A stretch of 64,000 bases of DNA, taken from NCBI RefSeq assembly GCF_900142475.1, contig NZ_FRAY01000003.1, positions 372,001 to 436,000 of the forward strand. The letters run 5' to 3'. The position numbers were made by a program, and so were the translations under genes. The notes beneath the pieces were generated by a model, which did not search any database, had not been told where the DNA came from, and was given only the letters and a program-made list of their open reading frames with translations. This stretch comes from Fibrobacter sp. UWH4. GTDB lineage: Bacteria; Fibrobacterota; Fibrobacteria; Fibrobacterales; Fibrobacteraceae. Positions 36,008 to 44,120 of the stretch are shown in pieces (position 1 is the stretch's first letter; every line of letters starts with the position of its first letter).

Positions 36008-36820
36008 ATGATTCTCAAATCATTATTTCTAGTTTCTGTTGCCGTTTTCGCCTTGAATGAAGCAGCTTCGGCAAATACGTGTACAGACGCCGTTTTCAAG
36101 TTGAAAGCGAGTATATACACGAATCAAGTATTCGGCATTTTTATTGATTCTATATACACCAAAGAAAATACGGGAGACGAAGACTTTCAAAAATTTTATT
36201 ACAGCAATGAAAAATTAGACAGCATCCTTGAATATTCTTCAACAAAGGATAATAATCCTAGTGTTGAATATTTTTATAACGATACAAATGAAACTATTTT
36301 AAAAAATCGCAATCACGAGATAATCTCAAAAGATTGTAGTACACAAGATACAATATGTTTTCATTTATCTAAATATAATAACGGGATTAAAAATGAAATA
36401 AGCAACACAACAAAAGCGACCGATTCATACATAGCGACCATTGAATATGATGACGAATCCTATTTCGTTTACGAGTACTTTTTGCAAAAAGATTCCGTTA
36501 TTGAAGTAAGGACATTGAATTACAGAGATTACGGAATGAATGATACTGAAATAGAAAAATTCTTTTATATTGCAGATAAAGAAGATGATTTTAAATGCAG
36601 CCGATACAATGAAAACGGTGTTCTAAAAGAAAGTACGCTGTATGTACCCAATCACCAGGGTTACTCACTAAAAATCACTTCGGACTATTCCTTTGAAGAA
36701 ATATTTTTTATCAATAATCAACAAAAGACCACTTCCATCCGCAAGACTCTCAAGCCCGTCAAAATCTCCCCCAGGGCCCGCTACTTTGACCTCCTCGGCC
36801 GTTATAAGTACACGAGATAA
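36008..36820 (+). CDS. Secreted hypothetical protein with FDLLGR C-terminal tail (paralogue 1)
   Basis: A 270-residue protein with a signal peptide ending before NTCTDAVFK. The body is a beta-rich, Tyr/Asp/Asn-rich domain I do not recognise. The end (KPVKISPRARYFDLLGRYKYTR) is shared with the next gene and resembles the first part of sorting tails on Fibrobacter secreted proteins. GGAG lies 8 nt upstream of the ATG. It forms a tandem duplicate with 36942-37739, including the leader hairpin. It is AT-richer than its neighbours fba and pepA. Function unknown. Confidence 0.8.
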   Translation: MILKSLFLVSVAVFALNEAASANTCTDAVFKLKASIYTNQVFGIFIDSIYTKENTGDEDFQKFYYSNEKLDSILEYSSTKDNNPSVEYFYNDTNETILKNRNHEIISKDCSTQDTICFHLSKYNNGIKNEISNTTKATDSYIATIEYDDESYFVYEYFLQKDSVIEVRTLNYRDYGMNDTEIEKFFYIADKEDDFKCSRYNENGVLKESTLYVPNHQGYSLKITSDYSFEEIFFINNQQKTTSIRKTLKPVKISPRARYFDLLGRYKYTR

Positions 36821-36881
36821 TCCCACGTTCTGTCCGCACTGCGGGGTCGATGTCAATAGGATTCAAACAAAAAACGTTGAA

Positions 36882-36912
36882 ACCGTTAGGCACACGCCTA
36901 GCGGTTTTTTTA
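36882..36912 (+). terminator. Terminator-like hairpin just upstream of second paralogue
   Basis: ACCGTTAGGC pairs with GCCTAGCGGT around ACAC, then seven T and TATATTTAAAGCAAATTAA. Relative to the 35950 copy, stem positions differ but pairing is kept. Confidence 0.8.
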
Positions 36913-36941
36913 TATTTAAAGCAAATTAAATAGGAGGAAAA

Positions 36942-37739
36942 ATGGAACAACTCAAAAAAAGCGATTTTATCGCCTTGTTTTTATCGAGTGTATTCGCGAT
37001 AAGCACCACTGTCTCAGCCAACACTTGCACAGACGCTGTTTTCAAAGAGATTGCTGGTTACTACATGATTGAAGATAGCGGACTCCAATTAGATTCCGTC
37101 ATCTCGCCAAATTTTTACAATCAAACATACACATACTCCAATGGCAAAGTGAGCAGAAGCCTATTTTTCGAGAAAGAAAGCGGCTCGACCTCCACCATGA
37201 ATTACTATTGGAACAAGGATGAAAGCACCTTGACAAAACAGGGCATCGAGTATTTCATGAAGGATTCCACCTCAGGAGATACCACATTTATTTTCGAGAA
37301 TTATTATGTCCAGGGAGTCTTGGGGAACCAAAAGACCATAAAGGTGACAAGTCAGTCCGCAAGCGTTCTGACAAAAGATCTGGATTTCGGTCAAGAAATT
37401 TTCGAGGAAATCATCAACAAGGGCGATTCCGTCATCTTCAACAGATACTCCGGGAAGGACAACTCGGCTGCGCTCTCCAATGCAGAAATCTATGTCAGCG
37501 ATACGGAAAATACCAAATGTCTTGAACTGAACCAAAACGGAACTATCACCAACACAATCACTTACGAACCTATGACCAACGGCTATTCGTTGTCATTTTA
37601 TTCCGATGGATTCATAACGATACATTATTATTCAAAACCCGAAGGAACAACAGCCCTACGCAAGACTCCCAAGCCTATCAAGATTTCCCCGAAGGCCCGC
37701 TATTTCGACCTTCTCGGCCGCTATAAATTCACGAAATAA
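36942..37739 (+). CDS. Secreted hypothetical protein with FDLLGR C-terminal tail (paralogue 2)
   Basis: A 265-residue paralogue of the preceding gene. It shares the signal-peptide junction (SANTCTDAVFK), the dispersed Tyr/Ser/Thr beta-strand pattern, a MTNGYSL strand near the C-terminus, and the tail KPIKISPKARYFDLLGRYKF. AGGAGG sits upstream of the ATG. Codon use is closer to the metabolic genes than in paralogue 1, so the copies have diverged in composition. Function unknown; probably periplasmic or surface. Confidence 0.8.
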   Translation: MEQLKKSDFIALFLSSVFAISTTVSANTCTDAVFKEIAGYYMIEDSGLQLDSVISPNFYNQTYTYSNGKVSRSLFFEKESGSTSTMNYYWNKDESTLTKQGIEYFMKDSTSGDTTFIFENYYVQGVLGNQKTIKVTSQSASVLTKDLDFGQEIFEEIINKGDSVIFNRYSGKDNSAALSNAEIYVSDTENTKCLELNQNGTITNTITYEPMTNGYSLSFYSDGFITIHYYSKPEGTTALRKTPKPIKISPKARYFDLLGRYKFTK

Positions 37740-37804
37740 CCCCTCACCTCAAAGGGGTTAAAGCCCTGACATCAAACTTCTCTACTATTTACTACATTTA
37801 AATC

Positions 37805-39271
37805 ATGAACTTGAATATCGTTTCTTCCGAAAATCTCAAAAACACTGACAGCAAGGCATACGCCCTGTTTTATGTCAAAGAATCTGTTCAATTTTCCACC
37901 GTTCTCTCCCCCGAAGGCGAAGAACAGGTCGAAACCATTCTGAAGGGCATGAAGGAAGGCCCCTTCGAAGACCTCGAATACCTAGAAATTGACGGTTGCA
38001 ATACCATCTTTGTGGACGCCGCCAAGGAACGCGGTCTTTCCGCCCTCGACCACCTGCGCATGGCCGCCTACCGTCTCGCCAAGAAGGCGATGAAGAAACA
38101 GATTCCCTGCGTAAGCCTGTTCCTCGCCGACGCGGCCGATGAGCAGTTCAAGGCCATTTTGCACGGCCTGCATTACGCTGACTACAAGTTCGATGCCTAC
38201 AAGAGCAAACAAAAGCCGAACTTCCAGGTGACCTACGAAATCGTCGCCGGCGAACACGTCAAGGATTTCAAGAAGATTGCCGAAGACGTCGCCGTAGAAC
38301 AGAAGGCCATTACACTTGCTAAGAACTTGATCAACACAAGTGCTTCCGACCTCTACCCCGCCGAATTCGTGGAACGCGCAAAGACCGTCGCCAAGTACAC
38401 CGAAGGCTTAAGCATCAAGGTTCGCAACATGAAGCAGCTCGAAAAGGAAGGCTTCATGGGCCACGTGACCGTCGGTAAGGGCAGTTCTCACGAGCCGCAC
38501 ATGATTACGCTCGAATACAAGCCCGCAAAGCGCACCTCCAAGGACCACTTGGTGATTGTCGGCAAAGGTCTCACCTTCGATACCGGCGGCCTCTGCCTGA
38601 AACCGCCTAAATCCATGCCCGAAATGATTAGCGACATGAGTGGTGCCGCGACCGCGCTCGCCGCCATCCAGGCCATTGCAACACTCAAGCTCCCGATTCG
38701 CGTGAGCGCCGTCTGCTGCCTCGCCGAAAATGCTATTGGCAATAAATCCGTGCTGCCGGGCGACATCTTTACCGCCAAGAACGGCAAGACCGTCATGGTC
38801 GACAACACTGACGCCGAAGGCCGTCTGGTCCTCTCCGACGGACTTGCCGAAGCGGGCCTTATCGGAGCAACGCACATCGTGGACCTCGCCACCCTTACGG
38901 GCGCCATGGTCCGCGCCCTCGGCTATGCCGTCACGGGATTCTTCAGCAACGATGACGACCTTGGCCTCAAGGTGATCAACTGCGGCGAAGCCTGCTGCGA
39001 AAAATTCTGGAGCATGCCGCTCGAAGAAGAATACGCCGACGCGCTCAAGGATCACTTCGCCGACCTCAAGAATACCGGCAGCGACGCAGGTGCCATTTCT
39101 GCGGCCCTCTTCCTCCAGGAATTCGTGCCCGAAAACACCGCCTGGACGCATTGGGACATCGCCGGCACCGCCTTCGTCGACAAGAAGTGGAAATACACCG
39201 AATACGGCGCAACCGGATTCGGCGTGCAGACCCTTATCCAGCTTGCCCGCGAAATGTCCTGCGGCGAATAA
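37805..39271 (+). CDS. pepA: M17 leucyl aminopeptidase
   Basis: The 488-residue enzyme has an N-terminal macro-like domain (~1-170) and a C-terminal catalytic domain with the two-metal motifs: VIVGKGLTFDTGGLCLKP (catalytic Lys and Asp ligands), MSGAATAL and the signature NTDAEGRLVLSDGLA (~340). It releases N-terminal residues from cytosolic peptides; the family usually forms hexamers. There is no Shine-Dalgarno. TACATT at 37793-37798 ends 6 nt before the ATG, suggesting a leaderless mRNA. A terminator follows at 39329. Confidence 0.95.
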   Translation: MNLNIVSSENLKNTDSKAYALFYVKESVQFSTVLSPEGEEQVETILKGMKEGPFEDLEYLEIDGCNTIFVDAAKERGLSALDHLRMAAYRLAKKAMKKQIPCVSLFLADAADEQFKAILHGLHYADYKFDAYKSKQKPNFQVTYEIVAGEHVKDFKKIAEDVAVEQKAITLAKNLINTSASDLYPAEFVERAKTVAKYTEGLSIKVRNMKQLEKEGFMGHVTVGKGSSHEPHMITLEYKPAKRTSKDHLVIVGKGLTFDTGGLCLKPPKSMPEMISDMSGAATALAAIQAIATLKLPIRVSAVCCLAENAIGNKSVLPGDIFTAKNGKTVMVDNTDAEGRLVLSDGLAEAGLIGATHIVDLATLTGAMVRALGYAVTGFFSNDDDLGLKVINCGEACCEKFWSMPLEEEYADALKDHFADLKNTGSDAGAISAALFLQEFVPENTAWTHWDIAGTAFVDKKWKYTEYGATGFGVQTLIQLAREMSCGE

Positions 39272-39328
39272 TCGCGCAGACGAACGCGGACCAAAGTCGA
39301 TTAAAGGCTCTAAAAATGGATACAAAAG

Positions 39329-39354
39329 ATCCCGCACAGACCGTGCGGGATTTT
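39329..39354 (+). terminator. Terminator of pepA
   Basis: ATCCCGCAC pairs with GTGCGGGAT around AGACC, followed by TTTT. Confidence 0.85.
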
Positions 39355-39402
39355 CAGTTTATAGACAAATTTACAATTTCAATCCGAAAAATTCATCAAG
39401 AA

Positions 39403-40164
39403 TTATTTTCTCACAATCATAATTTTGAATGCTAAAGTATAGTAGATATTTTCATCGTCTTCGTCGGTACGGTCTGGAGAATCAAATGCCATTTGTACTC
39501 CGGCTCCAACATTCCACATATCTGTCATATACCATAATTTACCGAATTCAAAACCAACACTTCCTGCTGATTGAGAGAAATAGGCTTCATCTAATGGCCT
39601 AGTGCGCCTTTCTTCGTCAAAGTACGAATCATCGTCACCTAGGTTGAAGTAGGCGATGGCAAATGAAGCACCTGCATATAGACCATATAACGGATTAGAT
39701 GGATCTCTGACAAAGTAAACATTCAATCCGCCTCCAATCGCAAATCGTATTCCGCCTTCGGAATTTTTTTCAACGTAGCGGATATCGCCATTTTGTCTTT
39801 CCGCATATTCATAATCAGCTACCTTGAGCGAAGATATTTCCAAAAGACAGAACAGGGCGACTCGGCTAGAAATTATTCCGCCAAACCGAGCAGAAAATTC
39901 AGGACCCATACCGGAAAAATCAGTTTCATAGATATTCCCACTGGATTCATAGAGGATTTCTTCTTCGTCTTTTTTCTCATCGCTGATATTCAGATACTGC
40001 AAGCCCAGCGATGCTTCAAAATAGAAGGCATTGTGGATATAGGAATACTGCCCCTGACTGGCATAAGTAGCTTGAGAAGGATTGTAATCGTAAACTCCAG
40101 CATAAGAAACGGCGGCAAGGCCAAACGTTAGAAGGAGCGCATTCAATACGGATTTTAGACGCAT
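39403..40164 (-). CDS. Outer-membrane beta-barrel protein (short paralogue)
   Basis: A 253-residue protein with a signal peptide ending SYAG. The mature part has alternating amphipathic strands typical of 8-10-stranded barrels (FYFEASLGLQYLNIS, ALFCLLEISSLKVADYEY, LYGLYAGASFAIAYF, WNVGAGVQMAF) and ends with a strand-like YTLAFKIMIVRK. The shared motif YIHNAFYFEA...GPEFSARFGGI links it to the 40166-41179 gene, which it follows by 1 nt, so the two form an operon of paralogues. Substrate or partner unknown. Confidence 0.8.
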   Translation of the reverse strand: MRLKSVLNALLLTFGLAAVSYAGVYDYNPSQATYASQGQYSYIHNAFYFEASLGLQYLNISDEKKDEEEILYESSGNIYETDFSGMGPEFSARFGGIISSRVALFCLLEISSLKVADYEYAERQNGDIRYVEKNSEGGIRFAIGGGLNVYFVRDPSNPLYGLYAGASFAIAYFNLGDDDSYFDEERRTRPLDEAYFSQSAGSVGFEFGKLWYMTDMWNVGAGVQMAFDSPDRTDEDDENIYYTLAFKIMIVRK

Positions 40165-40165
40165 T

Positions 40166-41179
40166 TTATTTTCTTATGACAGCCAGGTTGGCCGACAACG
40201 AATAGTAGTCCGAGTCGTTTCCGCTTTCGCCGTCACGAATTCCGCCATCCAACGAACCCTTTACCGTAAGGCCTACGTTCCAGGAGTCATTGACCATCCA
40301 GACCTTTCCGAGCTGCAAACCGAAGGAGAGGTCGCTCTTTGAAATTTCAAGTTCATCGTGGTCGTTATACGAAGAGGTCAAGCCAGCTTCTTCAGCGACA
40401 ATACTGACCGAAGCACCGATAAAGGTTCCGTAAAAAACGCTGTTCGGATCAGGGGTAAAGAAGAAATGGGTACCGCCACCGAATGCAAAACGGATGGCGT
40501 CTGTTTCAAAATCGGCACTGGATTTTTCCCAACCGTTTTCAGTGCGGGAAGCCTTAAAATTTCCATCCATAGACGAGAATTCCAGATTGCAGTAAAGCGC
40601 CAGGCGGCTAGCGACGATTCCGCCGAACTTGAGGCCGAAATCGGGACCGAATCCCTTGAATCGGCTCTCGGCTGAGTTTCCGTTATCGCCTACGATCAGT
40701 TCACCGTTCCGTTCATCGAAATAGTCGTCATATTCCTTATTTTCAAGCCTCATGTAACGCACGCCCAAATCGGCTTCGAAGAAGAATCCGTTATGGATGT
40801 AGTTCTTTTCAGGAACTTTTTCCGGAGTGTCCGAACGAGGTTGTTGCATCGGTTGGGCAACCGGCCGCTGTGCGTAAACAGGACTCGGCTGGACATATTG
40901 TGCCGTTGGATAGATTTGCGGATGCGGGGCATATTGCGGCTGCATCATCGGTTGTTGGGACTGCGGTGGTGGCAGAGGTTGCTGAGATTGCGGAGCCTGC
41001 TGCGAAATTTTTTGTGATTGCAGTGGTTGCTGAGAAGGTTCCTGAGACGGAGCGACCGTGGGCGCGACCTGGACTTCCGTTTGTGACGGTTCAGGTTGAG
41101 AAGTAACGGTTTCTGTCGAATCGACGGCAGCATAGGCCGAAACGGCCAATCCAAGAAAGAGATAATTTAAAATACGCAT
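40166..41179 (-). CDS. Outer-membrane beta-barrel protein with Pro/Gln-rich linker
   Basis: The 337-residue protein starts with a signal peptide (LFLGLAVSAYA). Residues ~20-125 form a low-complexity Pro/Gln/Ser linker (SQQAPQSQQPLPPPQSQQP), probably a flexible periplasmic or surface extension. The barrel domain then matches the downstream paralogue (YIHNGFFFEADLGVRYM, GFGPDFGLKFGGI, FAFGGGTHFFF, WNVGLTVKGS) and ends LSANLAVIRK. First gene of the two-gene operon, divergent from guaA across a short spacer holding an ATGTGAT / ATCACAT inverted repeat (41215-41258). Function unknown. Confidence 0.8.
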   Translation of the reverse strand: MRILNYLFLGLAVSAYAAVDSTETVTSQPEPSQTEVQVAPTVAPSQEPSQQPLQSQKISQQAPQSQQPLPPPQSQQPMMQPQYAPHPQIYPTAQYVQPSPVYAQRPVAQPMQQPRSDTPEKVPEKNYIHNGFFFEADLGVRYMRLENKEYDDYFDERNGELIVGDNGNSAESRFKGFGPDFGLKFGGIVASRLALYCNLEFSSMDGNFKASRTENGWEKSSADFETDAIRFAFGGGTHFFFTPDPNSVFYGTFIGASVSIVAEEAGLTSSYNDHDELEISKSDLSFGLQLGKVWMVNDSWNVGLTVKGSLDGGIRDGESGNDSDYYSLSANLAVIRK

Positions 41180-41308
41180 AAACTAAATATAATAAAGGAA
41201 ATTCAAAGTGTTCAATGTGATATGTAAAAAAAACAAAAATCAGCAATATCCATCACATCGGTGGTATTTTTATCCCAAGAAACGCAAAATATTCTATTTT
41301 TGGAGCGT

Positions 41309-43144
41309 ATGAAGAATGTCGATACTATTGCAGTTTTGGACTTTGGCGGGCAGTACGCCCACCTGATTGCTAACCGCGTGCGCCGCCTGGGCGTGTTTAC
41401 CGAAATCCACTCCCCCGCTGCTCCCGTCAGCGAGCTCGAAGGCGTGAAGGGAATCATCTACAGTGGCGGTCCCAGCAGCGTGTATGCCGCGGACGCCCCG
41501 GAATACAATCCCGAGATTTTGGACCTCCCGGTGCCGAAGCTCGGCATCTGCTACGGTCACCAGCTCATTGCCCAACAGTTAGGCGGTCACGTGGAACCGG
41601 GCAAGGTCAAGGAATACGGCATTGCCGACCTCATCGTCGGCGACGAAAAATGCCCGCTTTTGAAGAGTCTCCCGAAGGCATCCCCGATGTGGATGAGCCA
41701 CGGTGACCAGGTCACGAAGCTCCCCGAGGGCTACAAGATTGTGGCCAGCACCAAGGACTGCGAAATCGCCGCTGTCGCATTCGATAGCGACAAGCCCGAA
41801 CGCCAGATTTTCGGCATCCAGTTCCACCCCGAAGTCACCCACAGCAAGTTCGGCATGAAATTGCTGGAAAACTTCGTGGACTTTACCGGTGCAAAGAAGA
41901 CCTGGAACATGAAGAGCTACCTGCCGCTCATCACGGAACGCATCAAGGAACAGGTCAAGGACCGCAAGGTGTTCCTGCTTGTGTCCGGCGGCGTGGACTC
42001 CACCGTTGCATTCGTGCTCTTGAACCGCGTGCTGGGCCCCGAAAAAGTCCTCGGCCTGCATGTGGATAACGGCATGATGCGCCTCGGCGAATCCCAGAAG
42101 ATTATGGAATTTTTGAAGGCCGAGGGAATGAACAACCTCAAGGTCCGCGACGCCAGCGAGCACTTCCTCGCGAAGCTCAAGGGAGTGACCGCGCCCGAAA
42201 CCAAGCGCGGCATCATCGGTAAGGAATTCCTGACGGTCAAGGACGAGGAAATGGCGAAGCTCAACCTCGATCCGAACCAGTGGATGATGGCGCAGGGCAC
42301 TATCTACCCCGACACCATCGAAAGCGGCGGTACCAAGAACGCCGACAAGATCAAAACGCACCACAACCGCGTGCAAGAAGTCCTGGACCTTATGGAAAAG
42401 GGCCTCGTCTTGGAACCCCTCGCCGACCTATACAAGGACGAAGTCCGCGCGCTCGGCGAAGAACTCGGCATTCCGCACAACCTCGTGTGGCGTCACCCGT
42501 TCCCGGGTCCGGGCCTCGGCGTTCGCCTGCTCTGCAGCGAAGGCAAGCTCACCGACGATATGGTGAAGTTCGAAGACGTGAAGGACACCGCTGGTCAGTC
42601 CCTCGCCGACTACTTGAAGGCAAACAACATCGCGGGCCGCCTGCTCCCCATCAAGAGCGTGGGCGTGCAGGGCGACGGTCGCACCTACGCGCAACCGTTC
42701 CTCATCACCACTCCGGGTCTCTCCTGGAAGTATTGCGAAAAGTTCTCCACCGAACTTGCCAACCGCTTCAAGGCCATCAACCGCGTGATTTACCAGATTG
42801 GTAGCGTGGCCGATGAAGACCCGAAGCTTGTGGAACAGTACGCCACTCGCGAAAACTTCGATACGCTCCGCAAGTTCGACAACATTTGTACCGAATTCTT
42901 GCAGGCAAACGACTTGTACGAAAAGATCTGGCAGATGCCCGTGGTGCTCGTCCCGCTCCGCACGGCAAACAAGCCCTGCATCGTGATGCGCCCGGTGAAC
43001 TCCACCGAAGCCATGACCGCCAACTTCGCTGAAATCGACCAGGGAATGCTGGCCGGACTCTGGCGCAAGTTCGAAGCCGAAGGTGCCGGAAGTTTGTGGT
43101 ACGACGTGACGCACAAGCCGCCTGGAACTATTGAGTGGGAATAA
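41309..43144 (+). CDS. guaA: GMP synthase (glutamine-hydrolysing), long type
   Basis: The enzyme converts XMP to GMP using glutamine amide and ATP. From ATG 41309 it has 611 residues. The class I amidotransferase domain is ~1-205 (nucleophile in GICYGHQL, FHPEV with catalytic His and Glu). The ATP-pyrophosphatase domain has SGGVDSTVAF. The C-terminal half is longer than the ~520-residue E. coli form, with the extended dimerisation region known from eukaryotic-type GMPS, and ends PPGTIEWE. TATTTT ends 8 nt before the ATG and GGAG is only 3 nt away, so the leader is very short. A CAAG-loop 3'-UTR element follows. Confidence 0.96.
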   Translation: MKNVDTIAVLDFGGQYAHLIANRVRRLGVFTEIHSPAAPVSELEGVKGIIYSGGPSSVYAADAPEYNPEILDLPVPKLGICYGHQLIAQQLGGHVEPGKVKEYGIADLIVGDEKCPLLKSLPKASPMWMSHGDQVTKLPEGYKIVASTKDCEIAAVAFDSDKPERQIFGIQFHPEVTHSKFGMKLLENFVDFTGAKKTWNMKSYLPLITERIKEQVKDRKVFLLVSGGVDSTVAFVLLNRVLGPEKVLGLHVDNGMMRLGESQKIMEFLKAEGMNNLKVRDASEHFLAKLKGVTAPETKRGIIGKEFLTVKDEEMAKLNLDPNQWMMAQGTIYPDTIESGGTKNADKIKTHHNRVQEVLDLMEKGLVLEPLADLYKDEVRALGEELGIPHNLVWRHPFPGPGLGVRLLCSEGKLTDDMVKFEDVKDTAGQSLADYLKANNIAGRLLPIKSVGVQGDGRTYAQPFLITTPGLSWKYCEKFSTELANRFKAINRVIYQIGSVADEDPKLVEQYATRENFDTLRKFDNICTEFLQANDLYEKIWQMPVVLVPLRTANKPCIVMRPVNSTEAMTANFAEIDQGMLAGLWRKFEAEGAGSLWYDVTHKPPGTIEWE

Positions 43145-43147
43145 GGC

Positions 43148-43187
43148 GAGAGTCGCGACAAAAAGCAAGCTTTTTGTCATGACCGAG
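43148..43187 (+). repeat. CAAG-loop hairpin element after guaA
   Basis: GAGAGTCGC, stem GACAAAAAG / CTTTTTGTC around CAAG, then ATGACCGAG. It begins 3 nt after the stop codon. A CGCGTGAACACGCG hairpin follows. Confidence 0.85.
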
Positions 43188-43240
43188 CCGCGTGAACACG
43201 CGCTTGAACAAAGTGAAAGCGCCGTGGGAGTAAATCCTGC

Positions 43241-43446
43241 TGTCACCCTGGAGCGAGTGTAACGACCGATAGGGACCATAGATTCTATCGGCCCGATGGG
43301 TCTCCAGAATGACAATGTTTCTGTCACCCTGGAGCGAGTGTAACGACCGATAGGGACCATAGATTCTATCGGCCCGATGGGTCTCCAGAATGACAATGTT
43401 TCTGTCACCCTGGAGCGAGGCCGCTGGCCGATGCGATAGGGTCCAG
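43241..43446. repeat. Tandem 81-bp palindromic repeat, 2.5 copies
   Basis: Copies at 43241-43314 and 43322-43395 are identical with an 81-bp period. A truncated third lies at 43403-43446. Each is an imperfect palindrome: outer arms TGTCACCCTGGAG and CTCCAGAATGACA, inner arms CCGATAG and CTATCGG. No gene lies in 43188-43450. Confidence 0.92.
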
Positions 43447-43450
43447 TCCT

Positions 43451-43738
43451 CTACAGTTTAAAGAACAAATCTTCCCATTCGGGATTCATTGATTGAATCA
43501 ATTCAATCTTTTTGGCTCTTAACAAGTTCTTCATGGACTTTTCACGTTCTATGGCGTGACGCATATCCGTATGCTCTTCAAAGTACCCTAACTTGTCTAT
43601 GCCGTACTTTTGGGTAAAGCCCTCAAAGATTTTTTGCTTGTGTTGAGCAATACGTTCTTTTAAATTACTCGTAACGCCGACATACAATGTGCCGTTCTTC
43701 TTGTTGAACAAGATATAAGTGTATCCCCTCTTTTGCAT
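43451..43738 (-). CDS. GIY-YIG domain protein (UPF0213/YhbQ-like)
   Basis: The 95-residue single-domain protein has the GIY-YIG signature as YTYIL...GTLYVGVTSNLKERIAQHK, with the expected downstream Glu (FEEHTDMRHAIEREKSMK). The family is related to UvrC/homing nuclease catalytic domains, but the small standalone members have no settled function. ATG 43738 was chosen; an upstream TTG extension (43753) lacks a ribosome site. No Shine-Dalgarno is visible. The gene sits inside a dense cluster of palindromic repeats on both sides. Confidence 0.88.
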   Translation of the reverse strand: MQKRGYTYILFNKKNGTLYVGVTSNLKERIAQHKQKIFEGFTQKYGIDKLGYFEEHTDMRHAIEREKSMKNLLRAKKIELIQSMNPEWEDLFFKL

Positions 43739-43773
43739 GAGTGTAAAATACAAAATCTATTCTGGAAAAACAA

Positions 43774-44114
43774 TGGATTCTATCGCTACACTGCGTTCCG
43801 CTCCAGAATGACATTCCAGTTGTCACCCTAGAGGGAGCGTAACGACCGATAGGGTCCATGGATTCTATCGGCCCGATGGGCCTCCAGAATGACAGAATCC
43901 AGGGTGGATTCTATCGCGCTACGCGCTCCAGAATGACAATGAGGAAAACACTTCCAGACGCTCGTCAAACAGGGCGTCGTTCAATTAAAAATGCTTGCCA
44001 AGGAATATAGTAAAAAACTATTTTTTATGAGTGGATTCTATCGCGCTACGCGCTCCAGAATGACAATGAGGAAAGCACTCTAGAATGACAATGCAGTTGG
44101 TAATGACAATGAGG
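43774..44114. repeat. Cluster of full, short and fragment palindromic repeats
   Basis: The gap 43739-44120 holds a short form (TGGATTCTATCG...CTCCAGAATGACA) at 43774-43813, 43905-43938 and 44033-44066, a full-length form at 43821-43894, and fragments near 44079 and 44102 ending AATGACAATGAGG. The last fragment supplies the GAGG ribosome site of the following gene. Confidence 0.85.
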
Positions 44115-44120
44115 TAAAAC

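Noticed and set aside
42428-43408. 326-codon minus-strand frame with an internal duplicated peptide
   Set aside because: The duplicated peptide is only the translation of the 81-bp DNA repeat, and the remainder is antisense to guaA.
43241-44114. Insertion sequence
   Set aside because: No transposase frame is present and the repeats are short palindromes, better described as REP/MITE-like elements.
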